Below are positions 17,668 through 25,532 of a stretch of 64,000 nt of DNA, in pieces (within the stretch, counting starts at the first letter, position 1; the number at the start of each line of letters is the position of its first letter). Source of the DNA: Streptomyces brevispora (GTDB taxonomy: Bacteria; Actinomycetota; Actinomycetes; Streptomycetales; Streptomycetaceae); the NCBI RefSeq assembly GCF_007829885.1, contig NZ_VIWW01000001.1:5022001-5086000 (forward strand), in the 5' to 3' direction. The position numbers and the translations under genes were made by a program. The notes beneath the pieces were generated by a model. The model ran no database searches. It saw nothing but the letters and a program-made list of their open reading frames with translations, and was not told the origin of the DNA.

Positions 17668-19076
17668 CCGACGCTGCCGCGACTGGAGTTTCGATGGAGT
17701 ACCACCCGCAGCCCGCTCCCGGAGTGGCCAGGCCCTGGGCCTTCCCCGCACCCGAGCGCGGCGCCCTGCCCAACGGCCTCACGGTGCTGCGCTGCCACCG
17801 CCCCGGCCAGCAGGTCGTCGCCGTCGAGATCTTCCTCGAAGCCCCGCTGGAGGCCGAGCCCGAGGGCCTGGACGGGGTGGCCACGATCATGTCGCGCGCC
17901 CTGTCCGAGGGCACCGACAAGCACAGCGCCGAGGAGTTCGCCGCCGAGCTGGAGCGGTGCGGCGCCACCCTTGACGCCCATGCCGACCACCCCGGCGTCC
18001 GGGTCTCCCTGGAGGTTCCCGCCTCCCGGCTGGCCAAGGCGCTCGGCCTGGTCGCCGAGGCCCTGCGGGCGCCGGCCTTCGCCGACAGCGAGATCGAGCG
18101 GCTGGTGAACAACCGGCTCGACGAGATCCCGCACGAGCAGGCGAACCCCGCCCGCCGCGCCGCCAAGCAGCTCTCCAAGGAGCTCTTCCCGGCCACGGCC
18201 CGCATGTCACGCCCCCGCCAGGGCACCGAGGCGACCGTGGAGCGCATCGACTCCGCGGCCGTGCGTGCCTTCTACGACGCCCACGTCCGGCCGTCCACCG
18301 CGACGGCCGTGGTCGTCGGTGACCTCACCGGCATCGACCTGGACGCCCTGCTCGCCGACACCGTCGGCGACTGGTCGGGCAACACGGCCGAGTCCCGTCC
18401 GGTCCCGCCGATCACCGCCGACGACACCGGCCGCGTGGTGATCGTGGACCGCCCCGGAGCGGTGCAGACGCAGCTGCTGATCGGCCGGATCGGCGCCGAC
18501 CGGCACGACAGCGTCTGGCCGGCCCAGGTGCTCGGCACGTACTGCCTGGGCGGGACGCTCACCTCCCGGCTCGACCGGGTGCTGCGCGAGGAGAAGGGCT
18601 ACACCTACGGCGTACGCGCCTTCGCCCAGGTGCTGCGCTCCACGGCTCCCGGCTCCGCCTCGGGGGCGACGGGCGCCGCGATGCTCGCCATCAGCGGCTC
18701 GGTGGACACGGAGTCCACCGGCCCGGCGCTGGACGACCTGTGGAAGGTGCTGCGGACCCTGGCCGCGGAGGGCCTGACGGACGCCGAGCGCGAGACGGCC
18801 GTGCAGAACCTCGTGGGCGTCGCACCGCTGAAGTTCGAGACGGCTGCTTCTGTCGCGAGCACCCTCGCCGACCAGGTCGAGCAGCACCTCCCGGACGACT
18901 ACCAGGCGCAGCTCTACGCGCGCCTCGCCGACACCGGCACGGTGGAGGCGACGGCTGCCGTGGTCAGCGCCTTCCCGGGGGACAGGCTGGTCACGGTCCT
19001 CGTCGGGGACGCCGCGCGGATCGAGGAGCCCGTCAGGGCTCTCGGTATCGGAGAGGTCTCGGTCGTCACCGGCTGA
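17664..19076 (+). CDS. M16-family peptidase, non-catalytic partner
   Basis: This 470-residue M16 paralogue starts at GTG 17664, translationally coupled to the catalytic subunit. Where the partner has HxxEH this protein reads 'ATIMSRALSEGTDKHSAEEF', so the zinc ligands are missing. The rest of the fold is kept, including 'RLDEIPHEQANPARRAAKQL' and the Arg/Tyr patch 'RLDRVLREEKGYTYGVRA' that closes on the substrate in the partner chamber. It should therefore form the second half of a heterodimeric chamber, as in mitochondrial processing peptidase alpha subunits. A strong terminator follows at 19103-19148. Confidence 0.88.
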   Translation: MTDAAATGVSMEYHPQPAPGVARPWAFPAPERGALPNGLTVLRCHRPGQQVVAVEIFLEAPLEAEPEGLDGVATIMSRALSEGTDKHSAEEFAAELERCGATLDAHADHPGVRVSLEVPASRLAKALGLVAEALRAPAFADSEIERLVNNRLDEIPHEQANPARRAAKQLSKELFPATARMSRPRQGTEATVERIDSAAVRAFYDAHVRPSTATAVVVGDLTGIDLDALLADTVGDWSGNTAESRPVPPITADDTGRVVIVDRPGAVQTQLLIGRIGADRHDSVWPAQVLGTYCLGGTLTSRLDRVLREEKGYTYGVRAFAQVLRSTAPGSASGATGAAMLAISGSVDTESTGPALDDLWKVLRTLAAEGLTDAERETAVQNLVGVAPLKFETAASVASTLADQVEQHLPDDYQAQLYARLADTGTVEATAAVVSAFPGDRLVTVLVGDAARIEEPVRALGIGEVSVVTG

Positions 19077-19102
19077 TCGGTCACTCTCCCCGAAAGCGGG
19101 GC

Positions 19103-19148
19103 AAAGGGAAGGTCCTGGCAGATCGCTGACTGCCGGGACCTTCCCTTT
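19103..19148 (+). terminator. terminator after the M16 pair
   Basis: Arms of about 18 bases with one mismatch (19103-19120 and 19131-19148) pair across a 10-base loop. A run of T follows (CCCTTTTTG), a classical intrinsic terminator. Confidence 0.85.
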
Positions 19149-19295
19149 TTGTCCCGCTTTGGCGGGGAGGTTGCCTGTCTGCCCTGTGGGATGTGCTACA
19201 AAACCGCCTGTCCGTTTGGTGTGGGGAAGTGCCTCCGTCTAGCGTCGGCTCGGCTGTCCGTCACTCGTATGCCGCATCCGTGACGTACCGGACAG

Positions 19296-19453
19296 TCATC
19301 GCCGAGTCCCCGTCAGGCGCGAGCCCGGGGAGCCGGGGACCCACGCAGTCCCTGGGGTGAATCGGATGCCCATGCCTCTGCGAGGCCGGGGGATCCGTAG
19401 GAGACCTTCCTGCTCCGAACCCGTCAGCTAACCCGGTAGGCGAGAAGGAAGGA
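19296..19453 (+). promoter_or_regulatory. ydaO-type c-di-AMP riboswitch
   Basis: The leader of the M23 peptidase gene carries the conserved blocks of the actinobacterial ydaO/yuaA element. They are GCCGAGTCCCC near 19301, AGCCGGGGACCCACGCAG at 19331-19348, GGGGTGAATCGG at 19354-19365, and CCGTCAGCTAACCCGGTAGG at 19421-19440, followed by GCGAGAAGGAAGG. This RNA binds cyclic di-AMP and usually turns off cell-wall hydrolase or potassium-transport genes. No separate terminator hairpin lies between it and the start, so control may be at read-through or ribosome access. Confidence 0.88.
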
Positions 19454-19469
19454 AAGGACCAGCCACTTC

Positions 19470-20282
19470 ATGGCGTTCACCCGTGCCACGGGGAAGCACC
19501 GTGCCCCGAGCCGTCTGACGCGCCGCGGCGCGAAGGCCGTCGGCATCGCGACCCTGGCGACCACCGGCGTCATCGGTTCCATGGCCTCCCCGGCCCTTGC
19601 CGCGGACACCGAGACCCCCGCCGCCGCCGAGACCGGCCTCTCCCAGGTCATCGCCATCGAGGGCGCCCTCGCCGACCGGATCCACGCGCAGGCCGATGCT
19701 CAGCAGCGCCAGGCCGACATCGCCGCGGCGGCGAAGGCGAAGGCGGAAGCCGAGGCAAACGCCAAGGCCGAAGCGAAGAAGAAGGCCGACGCCGAGGCCA
19801 GGGCCGCCGCCCGAGCCATGGAAGCCCGCGAGGCCGAGGCGCGTGCCGCCCGCTCCGCCGAGCGCGCCCGGCTGGGCACCTTCCAACTCCCCGTCGCCGG
19901 TTCGTACGTGAGCACCGGCTACAAGACCGGCGGCTCCCTCTGGTCCTCCGGCAGCCACTCCGGCATCGACTTCCACGCCGTGTCCGGCAGCTCCGTCGTC
20001 GCCGTCGGCGCCGGTACGGTCGTCGAGGCGGGCTGGGGCGGCGCGTACGGCAACAACATCGTGCTCCGGATGACGGACGGCACGTACACGCAGTACGGCC
20101 ACCTCTCCTCGATCGGTGTCTCCGTCGGCCAGAGCGTCGGCCAGGGGCAGCGGATCGGCCTCTCCGGCTCCACCGGCAACTCCACCGGACCGCACCTCCA
20201 CTTCGAGGCCCGGACCACGCCGTCGTACGGCTCCGACATGGACCCGCTCGCGTACCTGCGCGCCCACGGCGTCACCGTCTGA
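19470..20282 (+). CDS. secreted M23 (LytM-type) peptidoglycan endopeptidase
   Basis: This 270-residue protein starts at ATG 19470. Residues 1-45 form a long signal peptide ending 'SPALAADTE'. Residues 60-135 are an Ala/Lys/Glu-rich coiled coil. The C-terminal M23 domain has 'GSHSGIDFHA' (HxxxD zinc ligands) and 'GPHLHFEART' (HxH zinc ligand and catalytic His), so it should be an active zinc hydrolase cleaving peptide cross-links in the cell wall. A c-di-AMP riboswitch lies in its leader, which ties its expression to turgor or wall homeostasis, as known for rpfA-like genes. A perfect hairpin follows at 20299-20332. Confidence 0.92.
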   Translation: MAFTRATGKHRAPSRLTRRGAKAVGIATLATTGVIGSMASPALAADTETPAAAETGLSQVIAIEGALADRIHAQADAQQRQADIAAAAKAKAEAEANAKAEAKKKADAEARAAARAMEAREAEARAARSAERARLGTFQLPVAGSYVSTGYKTGGSLWSSGSHSGIDFHAVSGSSVVAVGAGTVVEAGWGGAYGNNIVLRMTDGTYTQYGHLSSIGVSVGQSVGQGQRIGLSGSTGNSTGPHLHFEARTTPSYGSDMDPLAYLRAHGVTV

Positions 20283-20298
20283 CCGACGCGAAGAACCT

Positions 20299-20332
20299 CG
20301 ACGCAGGCCCCGGCACGCCGGGGCCTGCGTCG
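20299..20332 (+). terminator. terminator after the M23 gene
   Basis: Perfect 16-base arms (20299-20314 and 20317-20332) have a two-base loop. Its 3' side recurs exactly inside the next gene (20675-20695). Confidence 0.8.
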
Positions 20333-20397
20333 TACCCGGCCACCGGGCCGGGATGCGGGCCGTTCCGAACCCGCCGGTGACCAGAAGATATTCATGA

Positions 20398-20419
20398 ATT
20401 TCCGCCCGGCATCGGAAAT
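20398..20419 (+). promoter_or_regulatory. ATTTCCG/CGGAAAT dyad upstream of the GntR gene
   Basis: Seven-base perfect arms at 20398-20404 and 20413-20419 lie 78 bases before the GntR start, in an A/T-richer patch. This is a plausible self-operator for the GntR protein. Confidence 0.35.
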
Positions 20420-20496
20420 ACGAGCGCACTGCAATAGAGTCACGGGACAGGCGTCGATCGGCCGCGTTTCGCGGGGATTAAGGCGGAGGTTCGGAC

Positions 20497-21207
20497 ATGC
20501 GCATTCCGGCGCATTCGGTATGCACGGCAATCCGTGACGACATCGTCTCCGGTGTCTTCGAACGCGGCAGCCGACTCACCGAGGAGGTGCTCGCACGCCG
20601 TTACGGGGTTTCCCGCGTCCCGGTGCGTGAAGCGCTGCGCACCCTGGAGTCCGAGGGTTTCGTGGTCACCCGCAGGCACGCCGGGGCCTGCGTCGCCGAG
20701 CCCGACGAGCAGGAGGCCGCCGACCTCCTGGAGGTCCGGATGCTGCTGGAGCCGCTCGGTGCGGCCCGCGCCGCCCGGCGTCGCACCGATGCCCACCTCA
20801 AGGTGCTGCGCGGCCTGGTCAGGCTGGGCCAGGAGCGGGCCCGCCGCGGTGAGGGCGAGGACCTGCGCTCACTGGGCGGCTGGTTCCACGAGACCCTGGC
20901 TCAGGCCTCCGGCAGCCCCGGCCTGATCGCGTTGCTCACCCAGCTCCGGCACAAGGTCGCCTGGATGTACGCGGTCGACCAGCCGGCCCGGCCGGCCGAT
21001 TCCTGGGCCGAGCACGGGGCCATCGTGGACGCCGTGGCGCGCGGCGACGCGGAACGGGCGCGGGTGCTGGCCGCCCAGCACGCCGAGCGGGCCACCGCGG
21101 CGTACCGGCTGCGCCGCCCGGGCCGACCGGGTGCCGGCACGGTCCCCCGCGCCGGGCGGGTGAGGGCTTCGCAACATGCCGTAAACACCCCGAGCGGCCG
21201 TCATTAA
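20497..21207 (+). CDS. GntR-family regulator (FadR/FCD subfamily)
   Basis: ATG 20497 follows GGCGGAGGT and gives 236 residues. The N-terminal winged helix includes 'LTEEVLARRYGVSRVPVREA' then 'LRTLESEGFV'. The C-terminal FCD domain is all-helical, with 'VRMLLEPLGAARAARRRT' and metal/ligand-pocket histidines ('WFHETLAQASGSPGLI', 'EHGAIVDAVARGD'). FCD regulators sense small organic acids. The last 30 residues are a basic, low-complexity tail. The target is unknown. The dyad at 20398-20419 suggests autoregulation. A 21-base stretch inside the gene is identical to the terminator of the upstream M23 gene. Confidence 0.88.
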   Translation: MRIPAHSVCTAIRDDIVSGVFERGSRLTEEVLARRYGVSRVPVREALRTLESEGFVVTRRHAGACVAEPDEQEAADLLEVRMLLEPLGAARAARRRTDAHLKVLRGLVRLGQERARRGEGEDLRSLGGWFHETLAQASGSPGLIALLTQLRHKVAWMYAVDQPARPADSWAEHGAIVDAVARGDAERARVLAAQHAERATAAYRLRRPGRPGAGTVPRAGRVRASQHAVNTPSGRH

Positions 21208-21397
21208 CAATGAGGGCGTATACAAGGAGCGGGCATTCGGCAGGGCGCTGATTTCACTGCTCCGCATTCTTCCGGTCGGTCCGTCCCGAAGGGGCGAATT
21301 CCTGCGCAAGCGAAAGACGGCCCGGGCAGGAGGAAGAGTTTCCTGGGCAGTGGAATAAGCTCCCGGCCCCACGGAAGGGATTTCTGGGCCAACGAAA

Positions 21398-21431
21398 GAG
21401 CCGCGGCTCCCGGTCGGGGGTGCCGCGGCTC
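21398..21431 (-). terminator. terminator after ptsH
   Basis: GAGCCGCGGC (21398-21407) and GCCGCGGCTC (21422-21431) are perfect 10-base arms. On the minus strand the hairpin is followed by CTTTCGTT. It starts 44 bases past the ptsH stop. The rest of the 21208-21474 gap holds only imperfect short repeats around GGAAGAGTTTCCTGGGC and GGAAGGGATTTCTGGGC. Confidence 0.65.
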
Positions 21432-21474
21432 AGGCGCTGGAATCCGGCGGTCGTGACCGCGGGACCGAACGGGA

Positions 21475-21756
21475 TCAGACGGTCTCCGGGAGCTCGTCGA
21501 GCCCCTCGGCGACCAGCTTGGACAGGCGGTCCAGGGCGGCTTCGGAATCGTCGGCCGGGGACGCGAGGACGATCTCCTCGCCGCCCTGGGCGCCGAGCCC
21601 GAGCACCGCGAGCATGGACGCGGCGTTCACCGGGCTGCCGTCGGCCTTGGCGATGGTCACGGGGATACCGGAGGCCGTGGCGGCACGGACGAAGATGGAT
21701 GCGGGGCGGGCGTGCAGGCCCTCGGCCCAACCGACGTTGACGCGGCGCTCAGCCAT
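21475..21756 (-). CDS. ptsH: HPr phosphocarrier protein
   Basis: This 93-residue protein starts at the ATG that gives 'MAERRVNVGW', preceded by AAGGG. The upstream codons to 21771 lack a binding site. His15 in 'GLHARPAS' accepts phosphate from enzyme I and passes it to sugar-specific EII proteins. A Ser at residue 47 ('AASMLAVL') sits where Bacillus HPr is regulated by HPr kinase, though Streptomyces is not known to use that route. The gene is alone, with its own terminator, as in other Streptomyces where ptsH is unlinked to ptsI. Confidence 0.95.
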   Translation of the reverse strand: MAERRVNVGWAEGLHARPASIFVRAATASGIPVTIAKADGSPVNAASMLAVLGLGAQGGEEIVLASPADDSEAALDRLSKLVAEGLDELPETV

Positions 21757-21917
21757 GGTTCTGCCCTTCACGAATCAATGGTTGTCTAGACCAGTCTCTC
21801 ATGCAGTGCGCAATGCTCCGGCCGACCCGAGGCCCGTCCCGTACCGTCGATCGGCCCCCCCAGACTGCCCCGGCCCCGGCCCCCACGCGACCGCTGACAG
21901 AGCCGTACGCTTTGCCC

Positions 21918-24854
21918 ATGGAGCCCTCTCCGGAGCAGAGTCCGCATCACGCCTACCCCGACCACTGGGAGGCGGACGTGGTGCTCCGCGACGGCGGCAC
22001 CGCGCGGATCAGGCCGATCACCACGGACGATGCCGAACGGCTGGTCAGCTTCTACGAGCAGGTCTCGCCCGAGTCGAAGTACTACCGGTTCTTCGCCCCC
22101 TACCCGCGGCTCTCCGCCAAGGACGTCCACCGCTTCACCCATCACGACTACGTCGACCGGGTGGGACTCGCCGTCACGGTGGGAGGCGAGTTCATCGCCA
22201 CCGTCCGCTACGACCGGATCGACGCCCGGGGCAGGCCGGCAACGGCCCCGGCGGACGAGGCCGAGGTCGCCTTCCTCGTCCAGGACGCGCATCAGGGCCG
22301 CGGAGTCGCCTCGGCCCTGCTCGAACACATCGCGGCCGTCGCCCGCGAGCGCGGCATCCGGCGGTTCGCCGCCGAGGTACTGCCGGCCAACAACAAGATG
22401 ATCAAGGTGTTCCGGGATGCCGGCTACACCCAGCAGCGCAGCTTCGAGGACGGCTCCGTCCACCTCACCCTGGACCTCGAACCGACCGCCGAGTCGCTCG
22501 CCGTCCAGCGCGGCCGGGAGCAGCGTGCCGAGGCGCGGTCCGTGCAGCGGCTGCTCGCCCCGGGCTCCGTCGCCGTCATCGGCGTCGGCCGCACCCCCGG
22601 CGGGGTCGGGCGTACGGTCCTGCGCAACCTCCTGGGCGCGGGCTTCACCGGCCGCACCTACGCCGTGAACCGCGCCTTCGCCGCCGACCGGGCCACCATC
22701 GACGGGGTGCCCGCCCACCGTTCCCTCGGCGAGATCGGCGAACCCGTCGACCTCGCCGTCGTCGCCGTACCCGCCGAGCGGGTGCCCGAGGCCGTCGCGG
22801 ACTGCGGGGAACACGGAGTCCAGGGCCTGGTCGTCCTCTCCGCCGGATACGCCGAGTGGGGTGCCGAGGGCCGCGAGCGGCAGCGCGAACTGGTGCGCCA
22901 GGCCCGCTCGTACGGCATGCGGATCGTCGGCCCGAACGCCTTCGGCGTCATCAACAACTCCGAAGCGGTGCGGCTGAACGCCTCCCTGGCACCGGAACGG
23001 CCCGCCTCCGGGCGCATCGGCCTGTTCACCCAGTCCGGCGCGATCGGCATCGCGCTGCTCTCCGGGCTCTACCGGCGCGGCGCCGGGCTCTCCACCTTCA
23101 TCTCGGCCGGAAACCGCGCCGACATCTCCGGCAACGACTTCCTCCAGTACTGGTACGAGGACCCGGACACCGATGTCGCCCTGCTGTACCTCGAATCGCT
23201 CGGCAACCCCCGCAAGTTCACCCGCCTCGCCCGGCGTACCGCCGCCGTGAAGCCGGTGGTCGTGGTGAAGGGGGCCCGGCACAGCGGATCCACCCCGCCG
23301 GGCCACGCCGTACCCATCAGCCGGATCCCGGACGCCACGGTCTCCGCGTTGATGCGACAGGCGGGCGTGATCCGCGTCGACACGGTGACGGAGATGGTCG
23401 ACGCGGGCCTGCTCCTCGCCGACCAGCCGCTCCCGGCGGGCGGACGCGTCGCGATCCTCGGCAACTCCGAGTCCCTCGGCCTGCTCACGTACGACGCCTG
23501 CCTGGCCGAGGGGCTGCGCCCGCGTCCGCCGCGCGACCTCACCACCGCCGCCACTCCGCAGGACTTCCGAGACGCGCTGGCCGAGGCGCTGGCCGACGAG
23601 GGCTGCGACGCGGTGATCGTGACGGCGATCCCGTGGGTGGGCGAGGACGGCCGGGCGGAGGCGGGCGACGGCGAGGTACTGGCCACCGCCCTGCACACGG
23701 CTGCCGCCGCCGGGCCGGCCAAACCGGTGGCCGTCGTCCATGTGGAGATCGGCGGCCTCGCGGAGGCCCTGGCCGCCGCCACCAGCACGGTCACCCAGCA
23801 GCGCCCGGCCCAGGCGTCACCCGGCGTCCAGGCACCGGGACACGCCTCGGGCACCCCCACCACCCAGCCGCCGGTGACGCACGCGTCCCCCGGCGGAACA
23901 GACACCGCCCCCGCAGCCGCCTCCGACGGCGCCCGCGCAGCCGACCCCGACACCGCACCCGCAACCGCCCGCGCCATCGGCCGGATCCCCGCCTACCCCG
24001 CCGCCGAGCGCGCCGTCCGGGCGCTCGCCGAAGCCGTGAAGTACGCCCAGTGGCGACGCCAGGCCGCGGTACCCGGCAAGGTGCCCGAGTTCCTCGACGA
24101 CACCATCGACGAGGCGGGCGCGGCAGCCCGTATCGACGCGCTGCTCGGCAAGGACCCCGACCCGCGTGGCAGGCCCCTGTCGCACGACGAGGCCGGCGAG
24201 CTCCTGGCCTGCTACGGCATCACCGTCCGGTCGACGCTGCCCGCCCCCGACGCGGAGGCGGCTGTCGCCGCTGCCGCGCGGCTCGGCTACCCGGTGGCGC
24301 TGAAGACCACCGCACCCCACCTGCGCCACCGCGCCGACCTGGGCGGTGTCCGGCTGGACCTCGCGACCGAGTCCGCGCTGCGCCGCGCGTACGGGGAACT
24401 GGTCGACCTCCTCGGCAAGCCCGCCGAGCTCCGGCCCGTCGTGCAGGCCATGGCCCCCCGCGGTGTCGACACCGTCGTACGGGCCACGATCGACCCGGCC
24501 GCGGGCGCCGTCCTCTCCTTCGGCCTGGCGGGTGCGCCCTCCGAGCTCCTCGGCGACATCGCCCATCGTCTGGTTCCGGCCACCGACCGGGATGCCGCCG
24601 AGCTGATCCGCTCGATCCGGGCCGCTCCGGTCCTCTTCGGCTGGCGCGGCTCCGCGCCCGTGGACACCGCGGCGCTGGAAGAACTGCTGCTTCGGGTCTC
24701 CCTGCTGGTCGACGACCACCCCGAGGTGGTCTCCATCGCCCTGGAACCGGTCGTGGTCGCCACCCAGGGGCTGACCGTCCTCGGTGCGAGCGTCCGGCTC
24801 GCGCCGCCCCCGCCCCGTACGGACCTCGGCCCGCGCCGCCTCTCCAACTACTGA
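21918..24854 (+). CDS. GNAT acetyltransferase fused to NDP-forming acyl-CoA synthetase-like domains (PatA type)
   Basis: ATG 21918 gives 978 residues. Residues 20-190 are a GNAT domain with the acetyl-CoA motif 'VQDAHQGRGVASALLEHI'. Residues 205-340 form a CoA-binding Rossmann domain ('VAVIGVGRTPGGVG'). Ligase-CoA flavodoxin-like domains follow ('GLFTQSGAIGIALL'). A Pro/Ala/Thr-rich linker (about 635-690) leads to an ATP-grasp domain that ends the protein ('ALKTTAPHLRHRADLGGV'). This matches the protein lysine acetyltransferase described in S. lividans, where GNAT is N-terminal, the reverse of the enterobacterial Pat order. It should acetylate and inactivate acyl-CoA synthetases. The synthetase part is probably regulatory. 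Confidence 0.85.
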   Translation: MEPSPEQSPHHAYPDHWEADVVLRDGGTARIRPITTDDAERLVSFYEQVSPESKYYRFFAPYPRLSAKDVHRFTHHDYVDRVGLAVTVGGEFIATVRYDRIDARGRPATAPADEAEVAFLVQDAHQGRGVASALLEHIAAVARERGIRRFAAEVLPANNKMIKVFRDAGYTQQRSFEDGSVHLTLDLEPTAESLAVQRGREQRAEARSVQRLLAPGSVAVIGVGRTPGGVGRTVLRNLLGAGFTGRTYAVNRAFAADRATIDGVPAHRSLGEIGEPVDLAVVAVPAERVPEAVADCGEHGVQGLVVLSAGYAEWGAEGRERQRELVRQARSYGMRIVGPNAFGVINNSEAVRLNASLAPERPASGRIGLFTQSGAIGIALLSGLYRRGAGLSTFISAGNRADISGNDFLQYWYEDPDTDVALLYLESLGNPRKFTRLARRTAAVKPVVVVKGARHSGSTPPGHAVPISRIPDATVSALMRQAGVIRVDTVTEMVDAGLLLADQPLPAGGRVAILGNSESLGLLTYDACLAEGLRPRPPRDLTTAATPQDFRDALAEALADEGCDAVIVTAIPWVGEDGRAEAGDGEVLATALHTAAAAGPAKPVAVVHVEIGGLAEALAAATSTVTQQRPAQASPGVQAPGHASGTPTTQPPVTHASPGGTDTAPAAASDGARAADPDTAPATARAIGRIPAYPAAERAVRALAEAVKYAQWRRQAAVPGKVPEFLDDTIDEAGAAARIDALLGKDPDPRGRPLSHDEAGELLACYGITVRSTLPAPDAEAAVAAAARLGYPVALKTTAPHLRHRADLGGVRLDLATESALRRAYGELVDLLGKPAELRPVVQAMAPRGVDTVVRATIDPAAGAVLSFGLAGAPSELLGDIAHRLVPATDRDAAELIRSIRAAPVLFGWRGSAPVDTAALEELLLRVSLLVDDHPEVVSIALEPVVVATQGLTVLGASVRLAPPPPRTDLGPRRLSNY

Positions 24855-24935
24855 CCCGCGCCGCTCCGGGTGCTGCCGGCCACGGGGCGGGCATGACGTC
24901 CCCGGCAGCCATCCGCCCCCCGTAGGATGGTCCTT

Positions 24936-25532
24936 ATGGCTAAGACCGGTACGACGACCCAGGGGCTGCGCGCGGCGATCGAGCGCAGCGGCTACTACCC
25001 GGCCCTCGTGGCCGAGGCGGTGGAGGCCGCCGTGGGCGGTGAGCCGGTCGCTTCTTACCTGGTGCACCAGGAGACCACCTTCGACTCCAACGAGGTGCGC
25101 CGGCACGTCACGGTCCTGGTGCTCACGGACACCCGTTTCGTCGTCAGCCACACCGACGAGCAGAACGCCGACACCAGCTCCCCGACGCCCTACGCCACCA
25201 CCTCCACCGAGTCGGTCAAGCTCGACCGGATCTCCTCGGTCGTGGTCAGCCGCGTCGTGGCCAACCCGGAGAAGTACGTTCCCGGCACGCTGCCCCGCGA
25301 GGTCGTCCTGACCATCGGCTGGGGCGCGGTCTCCCGGATCGACCTGGAGCCGGCCGCCTGCGGCGACCCCAACTGCGAGGCCGACCACGGCTACACCGGC
25401 AGCTCCACCGCCGACGACCTGAGCCTGCGGGTCAGTGAGGCCGGCGACGGCCCCGACACCGTGCGCCAGACGCTGGCCTTCGCCCAGGCGCTCTCCGAGG
25501 CCACGGCCGCGACCGCGGAGGCCGGCCGCTGA
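24936..25532 (+). CDS. DUF5998 family protein
   Basis: ATG 24936 follows TAGGATGG and gives 198 residues. The family is conserved in Streptomyces and has no known activity. Visible features are an N-terminal helical part 'LRAAIERSGYYPALVAEAVE', a beta-rich middle with 'HVTVLVLTDTRFVVSHTDE', and a Cys pair 'CGDPNCEADHGY' that might bind metal. No membrane segment is seen. Its stop overlaps the ATG of the next gene (TGATG at 25530-25534), so it forms a coupled pair with the alkaline-phosphatase-family gene. That pairing suggests a shared role, but I cannot name it. Confidence 0.72.
   Translation: MAKTGTTTQGLRAAIERSGYYPALVAEAVEAAVGGEPVASYLVHQETTFDSNEVRRHVTVLVLTDTRFVVSHTDEQNADTSSPTPYATTSTESVKLDRISSVVVSRVVANPEKYVPGTLPREVVLTIGWGAVSRIDLEPAACGDPNCEADHGYTGSSTADDLSLRVSEAGDGPDTVRQTLAFAQALSEATAATAEAGR

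Noticed and set aside
16060..17751. A 563-residue minus-strand open frame opposite the M16 peptidase gene
   Set aside because: It mirrors the codon bias of the real gene on the plus strand and has no recognisable family content.
24872..24909. Terminator between the GNAT and DUF5998 genes
   Set aside because: Arms are only 8 bases and the structure sits just before the next ribosome binding site. It may be a chance GC pairing.
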